Of a DNA stretch of 64,000 nucleotides, positions 24,544-32,376 are shown in pieces (the stretch's first letter is position 1; the number at the start of each line of letters is the position of its first letter). The DNA is from Paraburkholderia tropica. GTDB lineage: Bacteria; Pseudomonadota; Gammaproteobacteria; Burkholderiales; Burkholderiaceae. Position numbers and translations under genes: made by a program. The notes below the pieces were generated by a model, which was not told the origin of the DNA, did not search any database, and worked only from the letters and a program-made list of their open reading frames with translations. Location: assembly GCF_914484835.1 (NCBI RefSeq), contig NZ_CAJZAR010000049.1, positions 157,812-221,811 of the forward strand. The letters are read 5' to 3'.

Positions 24544-27500
24544 GTGCCCTTCTTCTTTATCGACCGGCCGGTCTTCGCGTGGGTGATCGCGCTCGCCGTC
24601 ATGGTGGCGGGCGCGCTCGCCATCACGCAACTGCCCATCGCGCAGTATCCGCGCCTCTCGCCGCCGCGCATCGTGATCGTCGCGCAGTATCCGGGCGCGT
24701 CGGCGCAAACCGTCGACGACAACGTCGCGAGCATCATCGAGGAGAGTCTCGACGGCGCGGACGGCATGCTCTACTACGAAACCACCAGCGACGGCCTCGG
24801 CAATCTCGAGATCGACGTGACCTTCGCGCCCGCCACGAATCCCGACATCGCGCTCGTGGACGTGCAGAACCGCATCAAGCAGATCGAGGCGCGCCTGCCG
24901 CAAGCGGTGGTGCAGCAGGGCGTGAATGTGGTGAAGGCGTCGAACACGTTCCTGATGCTGGTGGCGCTCACTTCGACCGACGGCTCGCGCGACTCGGCGC
25001 AGCTCGCCGACTATCTGAACCGCTACGTGCTGCGCGAACTCAAGCGCGCGCCCGGCGTGGGTTCGGCGGAGCTATGGGACGCCGACGAAGCGATGCGCAT
25101 CTGGCTCGATCCGTACCGGCTGCGCGAATACGGGCTGGCGGCCAGCGACGTGACCACGGCGATCAGCGCGCAGAACGCGCCCGTCACGGCGGGCACGATC
25201 GGCGACGCGCCGTTCGCGGCGGGCCAGCAGACCAACGCCTCGGTCGACGTGAAAGGCCAGCTGGAGACGCCCGATCAGTTCGGCGAGATCGTGCTCAAGG
25301 CGAAAACCGACGGCTCGATCGTGCGTCTGCGCGACATCGCGCGCGTGGAAATCGGCCGCAGCGATTACTCGTTCTTCTCGCGGCTCAACGGACGGCCCGC
25401 CGCGACCGTCGGCATTCAACTCGGCCCGCGTGGCAACGCGCTCGAAACCTCGGACGCGATCCGCGCGCGCCTCGCCGAACTCTCGAAGCGCATGCCGCCC
25501 GGCATCACCGTCGAGATTCCATTCGACAGCGCGCATTTCGTGCGCGTGGCGATCCGCGAAGTGATCATCACGCTGCTCGAAGCCATCGTGCTCGTGTTCT
25601 GCGTGATGTGGCTGTTCCTGCGCGATCTGCGCGCGACGCTGGTGCCCACGGTCGTGATTCCGGTCACGCTGATGGGCGCGTTTCTCACGCTCTATATCGG
25701 CGGCATGTCGATCAACGTGTTCACGCTGTTCGGCCTCGTGCTCGCGATCGGCATTCTCGTCGACGACGCCATCGTGGTCGTGGAAAGCGTACACCGCGCG
25801 ATGCACGAAGAAGGGCTGCCGCCGCGCGAAGCTACGCGGCGCGCGATGTCGCGCATCGGCGGCGCGATCGTCGGCGTGACGGCGGTGCTCACGGCCGTGT
25901 TCGTGCCGATGGCGTTCTTCACCGGCAACGTGGGCGGCATTTATCGTCAGTTCGCGGTGGCGATGATCGCGTCGATGCTGGTGTCGTCGTTCATGGCGCT
26001 CTCGCTTACGCCTGCGTTGTGCGCAAGTATGCTCAGGAAACCGAAGCATATTGAAGCGCACGGCACCTCGCGCGTGGCACGCGTGTCGCGTGGCTATCGC
26101 GGCATCGTGATCAAGCTGCTGCGCCGCAGCCGCCGCGTGCTCGCGATTTACGCGGTGCTGCTGGGCGCGGGCGCGTGGCTCTACTGGCAGATGCCCGAAG
26201 GCTTTTTGCCCGCCGAGGACGAAGGCCAGTTGCAGGTCATGATCGAGTTGCCGGCGGGCGCGAATCAGGCGCGCACGCTCGCGGTGCTGCAACGCACGGA
26301 GGCCATCCTGCGTAGCGAAAGCGCGGTCGAGAACGTCACGGGCGTGGTGGGCTGGAGCTTCGCGGGCAGCGGGCAGAACGTGGGCATGGCCTTCGTCGAT
26401 CTCAAGGACTGGGACCGCCGCTCGATCAGTGCGCAGGCGCTGCGCGACCGCCTCAACGACAAATTCGCCGCGATCCTGGACGGCGATGTTGAGGCCACCT
26501 TGCCGTCGCCGGTGCCGGGCATCGGCCACTCGGAGGGCTTCACGTTCCGGTTGGAGGATCGCGGCGGCGTGGGCATGGACGCGCTCAAGGCGGCGCGCGG
26601 CCAGTTGATCGACGCGGCCACGCGAAGCCCCGTGCTCGCGGGCGTGCATTCGGAGGATCTGCCCGATGCGCCGCGCGTCGATCTCGACATCGACCGCGCC
26701 AAGGCCTACGCGTTCGGCGTGCCGTTCGACCGTATCGCCGATGTGCTGAGCACGACCTTCGGCTCGACCTACGTCGACGACTTTCCGGCGGGCGGGCGCA
26801 TGCGCCGCGTGATCGTCTCCGCTGACGCGAACGCGCGCATGGCCGACCGTCAGTTGCTCGACCTGCCGGTGCAGACCAGCACGGGCGCGACCGTGGCGCT
26901 TTCGTCGCTGGCGAGCACGCGCTGGACGCGCGGCCCTGTGATGCTCGCGCGCTATAACGGCTATCCGTCGCTCGACGTGAGCGGGCGCGAATCGCACGGC
27001 CACAGTTCCGGCGAGGCGATGGGGGAAATGGAGCGGCTCGCGCTCGATCTGCCTCAGGGCGTGGCCTACGAATGGACCGACACCGCGTTCGAGCAAATCG
27101 AAGCGGCGCGCGATACGCCGCTGCTGCTCGGCCTTTCCGTGCTCGCGGTGTTCATGGTGCTCGCGGCGCTTTACGAAAGCTGGATCACGCCGCTCGCGGT
27201 GCTGCTGGTCGTGCCGCTCGGCACGCTCGGCGCGGTCACGGCGATGCTGCTGCGCGGCCTGCCCAACGACATCTATTTCAAGGTCGGGCTCGTGACGGTG
27301 GTCGGGCTCACGGCGAAGAACGCGATCCTGATCGTGCAGGCCGCGAACGCGCGGCGCGAGCGCGGCATGCGCGTGGGCGGGGCCGTGGTGGCGGGTTGCG
27401 CGGAACGGCTGCGGCCGATCGTGATGACGTCGGCGGCCTTTGTGCTGGGCGTGGTGCCGCTCGCGCTTTCGCACAGCGCGGGCGCGGAGAGCCGTCACTC

Positions 27501-27675
27501 GATCGGCACGGGCGTGCTCGGCGGCGTGCTGGCGGCGACGGTGCTCGGCCTCGTGTTCGCGCCGGTGCTCTATTGCGCGGTGGCCGCGCGCTCGCCAGTG
27601 CGGCGCGTGCGCCGTCCGCGACGCCCACGCGGTCCGGCGCGCGGCGAGGCGGTGTTCGAGGAGAACGCGCAGTGA
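24544..27675 (+). CDS. RND-family efflux pump, HAE1 (AcrB/MexB) type, inner-membrane subunit
   Basis: 1043 residues, the normal HAE1 length. The start FFFIDRPVFAWVIALAVMVA, porter-domain sequence NLEIDVTFAPATNPDIALVD, and the proton-relay aspartates in LAIGILVDDAIVVVE near residue 400 are all present, as is the relay lysine in VGLTAKNAILIVQAAN near residue 925. The ATP-free pump would expel amphiphilic compounds using proton force. No membrane-fusion protein and no outer-membrane channel gene adjoin it, so it must borrow partners or work alone. GTG 24544 follows AGGA; it is 15 bp behind the second acetyltransferase. Confidence 0.93.
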   Translation: MPFFFIDRPVFAWVIALAVMVAGALAITQLPIAQYPRLSPPRIVIVAQYPGASAQTVDDNVASIIEESLDGADGMLYYETTSDGLGNLEIDVTFAPATNPDIALVDVQNRIKQIEARLPQAVVQQGVNVVKASNTFLMLVALTSTDGSRDSAQLADYLNRYVLRELKRAPGVGSAELWDADEAMRIWLDPYRLREYGLAASDVTTAISAQNAPVTAGTIGDAPFAAGQQTNASVDVKGQLETPDQFGEIVLKAKTDGSIVRLRDIARVEIGRSDYSFFSRLNGRPAATVGIQLGPRGNALETSDAIRARLAELSKRMPPGITVEIPFDSAHFVRVAIREVIITLLEAIVLVFCVMWLFLRDLRATLVPTVVIPVTLMGAFLTLYIGGMSINVFTLFGLVLAIGILVDDAIVVVESVHRAMHEEGLPPREATRRAMSRIGGAIVGVTAVLTAVFVPMAFFTGNVGGIYRQFAVAMIASMLVSSFMALSLTPALCASMLRKPKHIEAHGTSRVARVSRGYRGIVIKLLRRSRRVLAIYAVLLGAGAWLYWQMPEGFLPAEDEGQLQVMIELPAGANQARTLAVLQRTEAILRSESAVENVTGVVGWSFAGSGQNVGMAFVDLKDWDRRSISAQALRDRLNDKFAAILDGDVEATLPSPVPGIGHSEGFTFRLEDRGGVGMDALKAARGQLIDAATRSPVLAGVHSEDLPDAPRVDLDIDRAKAYAFGVPFDRIADVLSTTFGSTYVDDFPAGGRMRRVIVSADANARMADRQLLDLPVQTSTGATVALSSLASTRWTRGPVMLARYNGYPSLDVSGRESHGHSSGEAMGEMERLALDLPQGVAYEWTDTAFEQIEAARDTPLLLGLSVLAVFMVLAALYESWITPLAVLLVVPLGTLGAVTAMLLRGLPNDIYFKVGLVTVVGLTAKNAILIVQAANARRERGMRVGGAVVAGCAERLRPIVMTSAAFVLGVVPLALSHSAGAESRHSIGTGVLGGVLAATVLGLVFAPVLYCAVAARSPVRRVRRPRRPRGPARGEAVFEENAQ

Positions 27676-27762
27676 AGGCGCAGTGAGGGCGCGCGAAGGC
27701 GCGTGAGTGGAGGCGCGCGAACGCGCGTGCAGCGACGCGCGCGCCCGCGCGCTTCGCGGCGC
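27676..27762. terminator. GC-rich hairpins between convergent RND and XRE-cupin genes
   Basis: The 87-bp gap holds several self-complementary blocks of GCGCGCGAAGGCGCG and GCGCGCGAACGCGCG type that could form hairpins on either strand. Likely a shared terminator; no T-run is present. Confidence 0.4.
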
Positions 27763-28335
27763 TTAAAACAGCCGCGGCGTGCCGACCCAGACCAGTACGG
27801 CTTCGTCGTCGCGCGCGTTGGTCCAGCTATGCGGCACCGTCGATTCGTAGTGCGCGCTGTCGCCCGCGCCGAGCACGAACGACTTGCCTTCGAGCGTGAT
27901 CGTCACTTCGCCGCTGAGCACGTGGACGAATTCCTCGCCCGCGTGCGTGGTCACCTCGCTCGGACGCTCGCCGGGCGGCATGCGCACGAGAATCGCCTCG
28001 AGCTGGCGGCCGCCCGACTGATTCGACAGCCGCGCGAACAGATCGGCGGAATCGGCGAACGCGAAATACTGCAGGTCCTTGCGGCGGCGCACGCAGCCTT
28101 CCTCGGTCGGCGTATCGACGAAATAGCTCACGGGCACGCCCAGCGCCTTCGCGATGCTCACGAGCGAGGTGATGGACGGGCTCGCGTGGTCGCGCTCGAC
28201 TTGCGAAAGAAAGGGCTTGGAAAGCTGCGAGACGGTCGCGATGTCGTCCAGCGTGCGCCCCTGGCGCTGGCGCAGTGAGCGGATCTTGCTGCCGACGGAG
28301 ACGACGCTCTGGGTTTCGACGGTTTTCGATGCCAT
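27763..28335 (-). CDS. XRE-family regulator with C-terminal cupin, copy 2
   Basis: 190 residues from ATG 28335 (MASKTVETQ); an upstream in-frame codon at 28476 would add 47 residues of poor character. The HTH is SLRQRQGRTLDDIATVSQLS followed by KPFLSQVERDHASPSITSL; the cupin has LVRMPPGERPSEVTTHAGEE, LSGEVTITLEGKSF and GDSAHYESTVPHSW. About half identical to the regulator at 10866 and the same length. It faces the RND gene. The pair bracket the peptide-uptake block and may share a ligand or operators. Confidence 0.9.
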   Translation of the reverse strand: MASKTVETQSVVSVGSKIRSLRQRQGRTLDDIATVSQLSKPFLSQVERDHASPSITSLVSIAKALGVPVSYFVDTPTEEGCVRRRKDLQYFAFADSADLFARLSNQSGGRQLEAILVRMPPGERPSEVTTHAGEEFVHVLSGEVTITLEGKSFVLGAGDSAHYESTVPHSWTNARDDEAVLVWVGTPRLF

Positions 28336-29229
28336 GTTGGGGGCGAGTCGTTGGAATGGGTGCGAGAAGTGGTCATCCGCCTGCCGGCGCGCTAGCGGGA
28401 ATGATTTGTCTGATGGATGCGAATGCGTGCGCATTCGATGCGGATTGTTGCGCGCAGCGCTGAAAAAAACGCGCATTCCGGCTGGATTTCCCCGCTGCGA
28501 ATCAATTCGCTTCTCTCCATGGATTTCGTTCTAGTAAATGTGCGCGTAAAAAAACCCGCCGACGCACATTAGTGAAAATCAACGATGTCGTATGCATCGG
28601 GATCACTTCACTGTGTCTCAAGCATAACATCGCCATTTTTCTGAGGATATCGGAGTTTGTTTCTTATTCTTTCTCTTACATGTGAGCGATGTGCAGGTTC
28701 TTGCGCGCCGACTTTCGCGCCGTTTCTGCCCGCTCCCCGCGAAACGCACGCTGCAAGCCGCATCGCGCGTTATTCGGCAGCGCCTGAATGATAAGTCGGC
28801 AGCACCCGCATAAATCGGCAATTCAATCGAACTGAATCTCGTCCCGGTTTCGCCCCGGTTTCACCACAGTCGCGCATATTCTCCGACGAACTGTGTTCCA
28901 GCGAACGCCGTTCTGTAATTCGATGTGACAGCCGCGCCGCGCCAATATTCAGATTGATTTTTATTCTGCGCGCTGTCCGCATTGCGGCGCTCAGCGGCGA
29001 GGGTTTCATGGGGCGTCATCCAGATCCGCCATCGTGGCCGAATCCGCCGATTGATCTTCACGCGGAAGTGGCTCATATTCGTTTCCACTTTCTCGCCCAT
29101 CCTCCTTCGCGTTGTTCGCGCATCCGGCGCAGCGGCACGCAAATTGCGGCGCTTCGCCATTCGTCATCCGTCGCATGTCGCCTTCGGGCCGCGGCGGCCC
29201 TTGAAGCTTTCGAATCGCTAGCTCTTCCC
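28336..29229. other. Long non-coding gap
   Basis: About 890 bp with no gene I can support. The composition is more A+T-rich than the flanks, especially 28500-28700. Short open frames on both strands lack good codon use, ribosome sites and family features. It must hold the promoter of the leftward XRE-cupin gene and probably that of the rightward zinc-ribbon gene. Confidence 0.5.
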
Positions 29230-30225
29230 ATGTTTAACGAACCAGGTCGAGGCGCCCCCGGTCCGAGGCAGTGTCCCCACTGCGGCAACCGGCTGAATGC
29301 GCCATTGATATTTTGTCCCCAATGCGGCGCGAACCAGCTTGCCGGTGCGTCGCGAGGCGGCGAGGGCGGCACGCCCGAGCGGCCGCGCGTCGTCTCGCAG
29401 CGTTTCCATACCGAGCGCGGCGCGGTGCCGGCGGGTTTCGGGCGCGAACGTTTTTACGCCGATTACGACGGCTATCGCGCGCACGAATCGCACGGCGCGC
29501 GGCGCTCGCGTCTGCCGCTCTACGCGTTCGGCGCGGTGGCGCTGGTCGCGGCCGCGCTGGCGGGCTATGTGATTTCGCATCGCGATGCGCCGGCGGGCGC
29601 GATGATCGGGCAGTCGGTGGAGGGCGCGGTGTCGTCGCAGCAGGACGGCACGCGCGCGCCCTCGGCCACGACGGCCACGGTGCATGCAGCGCCGTTGGCC
29701 GGACCCGCACCCGCGCATCGCGACGCGACGGCGCGCGCGGTGCCTTCGGTCGCCGCGGTGCCGACCCAATCGGCTCACGCCGCGCCCACACCGCGTAATG
29801 GGGCCGTGGACGCTCGCGCATCGGCGGATCAATCCGCGGAGAAAAACGGCGGTACGGCCACGCGCGCTGATGTCGCGCGCAATCTCGCCGTGGCGCGGAC
29901 GAATCTCGACAAGAACCGCTTGTGGCCCGCGCGCCGCGCGATCACGAGCGCGCTCGCCGCGCAGCCCGGCAACGCCGAGGCACAGCAGATGAAGGCCGAT
30001 TTGCAGGCGCGCGAACAAGAGCGCGATGCGCTTCTCGGTTATGGGCGGCTTTGCGCGCGCGAGGGCAAGTGGTCGTGCGCGTGGCAGAACGCGGGCCATG
30101 CGGTGACGATCGACGCGTCGAGCCAGGAAGCGAAGCGGCTGCTTGCGCGCTCCATCGCCGCGCAGGGCGTGGGGACGGCGGGCCATATCGATTCGGGCTC
30201 GCCGGGACCGGATGACGATCAGTGA
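29230..30225 (+). CDS. Zinc-ribbon membrane protein with C-terminal TPR-like region
   Basis: 331 residues from ATG 29230. An N-terminal zinc ribbon (CPHCGNRL at about 17-24, then CPQCG at about 32-36) faces the cytoplasm. One membrane helix follows near residue 100 (LPLYAFGAVALVAAALAGYV). Then a low-complexity Ala/Thr/Pro stretch leads to a helical C-terminal part (about 220-310: NLAVARTNLDKNRLWPARRA and MKADLQAREQERDALLGYGR) that looks TPR-like. Function unknown; the layout recalls small anchored scaffold proteins. No strong ribosome site is seen, so the exact start is uncertain. Confidence 0.7.
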   Translation: MFNEPGRGAPGPRQCPHCGNRLNAPLIFCPQCGANQLAGASRGGEGGTPERPRVVSQRFHTERGAVPAGFGRERFYADYDGYRAHESHGARRSRLPLYAFGAVALVAAALAGYVISHRDAPAGAMIGQSVEGAVSSQQDGTRAPSATTATVHAAPLAGPAPAHRDATARAVPSVAAVPTQSAHAAPTPRNGAVDARASADQSAEKNGGTATRADVARNLAVARTNLDKNRLWPARRAITSALAAQPGNAEAQQMKADLQAREQERDALLGYGRLCAREGKWSCAWQNAGHAVTIDASSQEAKRLLARSIAAQGVGTAGHIDSGSPGPDDDQ

Positions 30226-30500
30226 GTAAGCGAGCGGGCGCGTGCGCGTAGTTGATGTGCGCTCGCGCCGCTCGATGGCGTGGATGTCTGCGCGATCAGT
30301 TGCGCGTGGCGCGCCTGCGTGCGCTCGTCGACGCGCAACGTCTGCGCGGCCACATGCTGTGGCGTGTCGAGCGTGCTGACCAGCGAAAAAAAGCGCAGCA
30401 GTTCGCTCGCTAGCTTTAAGCCTGCGCGTCACCCAAGGCTCCATTTCAGATGCGGCAGCATAGATCACCATGAACTGCTCTTGCGTGAGTCACGCTCGGC
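30219..30500 (-). pseudogene. Possible frameshifted remnant of a small leftward gene
   Basis: On the minus strand, LTQEQFMVIYAAASEMEPW (about 30425-30482) and, after a one-base frame change near 30405-30420, ASELLRFFSLVSTLDTPQHV and AQTLRVDERTQARH read as a continuous helical protein down to a stop at 30219-30221. Neither part is a full gene by itself. I do not recognise the family. This is a pattern read by eye, so confidence is low. Confidence 0.25.
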
Positions 30501-30644
30501 CGACCTTAAAGTTCGGTTTCTGGTGACGGTCACGGGATTTTTCCCATGTCGGGTTGACTTCTTGTTTCTGCCCAACGAAAGGCGTCGGCTAATATCCCGC
30601 GCACGAGGGCAGCCATATTCGAGCCTCGCTCCGATGTTGCGTGC

Positions 30645-30953
30645 TCAGGGCGGGAGCGTAACGATGGCCGATAGCATGAGGAGATTGGCCGGCGGAACGC
30701 CTTTCGGTTTGTTCTCGTCAGTGTAGTCGCGCCACCGATGCGGGCTCTTGAGTCCGAGAATCTGCGCCATCTGAATGGACGAGTAGCCGACCGTTTCCTT
30801 CCAGAGCTTGATGATGAATTCCTTTCGGATGCCGGCCACGCGATTGCGCTTCCTATGCCTCGAAGCCCAGGCGGATACCGACTGGGCTTCAAGCGAAACG
30901 ATGCGCCGGCTTCGGGCGATCGATTCTTTGGGGTCACCAAACCTCCAGGGCAC
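30645..30953 (-). CDS. Small helix-turn-helix-like protein
   Basis: Up to 102 residues (GTG 30953; a start near 30843 is also possible). The C-terminal half, FIIKLWKETVGYSSIQMAQI followed by LGLKSPHRWRDYTDENKPKG and VPPANLLMLSAIV, has the layout of a Cro-like helix-turn-helix: a helix, a turn after the alanine, a WRDY in place of the usual WE-x-G, then VPP. It sits alone in an accessory patch beside a decayed insertion sequence. It is possibly a phage- or element-derived regulator. Confidence 0.5.
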   Translation of the reverse strand: MPWRFGDPKESIARSRRIVSLEAQSVSAWASRHRKRNRVAGIRKEFIIKLWKETVGYSSIQMAQILGLKSPHRWRDYTDENKPKGVPPANLLMLSAIVTLPP

Positions 30954-31068
30954 GGTGCCTGCGAATAAATGGTAATCCGCACAATTCGCGCATTCTCTTC
31001 CCGTGCGTTGGCATTTGCCGTGTGCTTGCCGATAATCACGGCATCAAACAGCGACTACGGGGCGTGTA

Positions 31069-31605
31069 ATGAAAAAAATATGGAACATTGCGGGGCTTCT
31101 CATCTTCTATCTGGCCACGTCTGCTTTGCTCGCCGACGTGGATGAAATCTTTCGAGAACTTACGGAGACATTTGGAGCAAAGATCGTCTTCTATGCCGCA
31201 TTGATTGCAGCAACGGGAATGCTCTGGGACGTCACGAAAGGGGTTCTGATTGATGAGCTTTCGATCGATGTTGGGTGGTTGCTTGCGATGGTCGGATTTG
31301 GTCTCGTATCCATAGGCTTGATGAAGGCCGGGCATCGAATCGGCTTCGGGTTTTTCGCGTTCGTGTGCGGGTGTGCCGGGGTGTCTGTGCTTCGGGGAAT
31401 CGGGACGGCGCGATCGAATGCCGAGAAGGTAAGGGCGCAGTTCGCGCAAGAGAAATTGATTGAAGAAATCGACGCGGTGATTAATGCAGCCATGCAGGAT
31501 GAAGGAGTGCAGGCACCACGGAAGCTTCCTCCAACAGCGAAGACCAGCGCGAGTAAGGTCGGCGCCTCGCCTTCGAGATCGATAGCTCTTGAACGTATGT
31601 TTTGA
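31069..31605 (+). CDS. Hypothetical four-helix membrane protein
   Basis: 178 residues. Four predicted membrane segments: IWNIAGLLIFYLATSALLA, IVFYAALIAATGMLW, WLLAMVGFGLVSIGLM and GFGFFAFVCGCAGVSVL. A charged helical tail (about 115-150, EKVRAQFAQEKLIEEIDAVI) and a disordered end follow. The gene uses A/T third positions more than its neighbours, a sign of recent transfer. No family recognised. It precedes the IS4 remnant by 100 bp. Confidence 0.6.
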   Translation: MKKIWNIAGLLIFYLATSALLADVDEIFRELTETFGAKIVFYAALIAATGMLWDVTKGVLIDELSIDVGWLLAMVGFGLVSIGLMKAGHRIGFGFFAFVCGCAGVSVLRGIGTARSNAEKVRAQFAQEKLIEEIDAVINAAMQDEGVQAPRKLPPTAKTSASKVGASPSRSIALERMF

Positions 31606-31704
31606 CCACTCCGGTTGACTTTGTGATGTGCTCAGATTCGGAATTGCTAAAGGGTTGAGCACACCCCCAAAACCGTCCAAGGCCGCTTTGGGGCCTCAGG
31701 TCGA

Positions 31705-32316
31705 CCAGCGAGGTGGTCCATTGCTTCGATCCGGTTTTACCCAACGAAGCCACGTTCGTCGGCATGAGCGCTATCGCGCAGGCGCGTCAGCGCCTGGGTG
31801 ATGCGGCTATGGGCTGGCTCCGCCGGCAGGCCGCTGCGCGCGCGACTTCAAGCGGCTGAGCTTGTGGGCAATGGTCGGCACCACGCTGCGTAACCCGGAC
31901 AGCTCGGCCAATCACGAGCCCTTCGGCGCCCAGGGTTACGCGGGCGGCAAGGTGGCAAGCTACCCGCAGGTGCGGGCTGTGACGCTGATCTTGATTCCGA
32001 TACATCTCGTTGCGAACCTTGTATTCGGCCGCTACGACATGAACGGGATGATCTATGCCAGGGCCTTGCTGTGCCTTTGAGGCGAAGTGCGAGCCAATCG
32101 AACTCGGCTTTGTGCGTTCCCTCCATCTCATCCGGCACGAGATGATGCGGGCTGCGCGCGCCAGCACTCGCCAAGCTCGCCGCCGTTCTCAAACGACTGC
32201 GTGAACACCTCAAGCTGCTCACCAATGGAAAACGGCCCGGTCGACAATGCGACTGGGCCGTCAAGTTCCGTCATGCTCGTTATACCGTTCGATATCTTCG
32301 GAAAGACCTCAACTGA
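31705..32316 (+). pseudogene. Decayed IS4-family transposase
   Basis: Three pieces in different frames read as one IS4-type transposase. Piece 1 (31710-31860) holds SAIAQARQRLGDAAMGWLRR, the N-terminal IS4 domain. Piece 2 (about 31850-32080) holds LWAMVGTTLRNPDSSANHEP and QGYAGGKVASYPQVRAVTL, around the first catalytic aspartate, which here is replaced by valine (MVGTT in place of the usual VDGTT). Piece 3 (about 32090-32316) holds ELGFVRSLHLIRHEMMRAAR and the C-terminal AVKFRHARYTVRYLRK. At about 600 bp it has lost its middle, including the other catalytic residues. It is not functional. Confidence 0.75.
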
Positions 32317-32376
32317 ACGGCATTACTCCCAAGAGCGGCTTTTTCATCAGCGATCCAGCAAAAGATCGCGCAAGCT

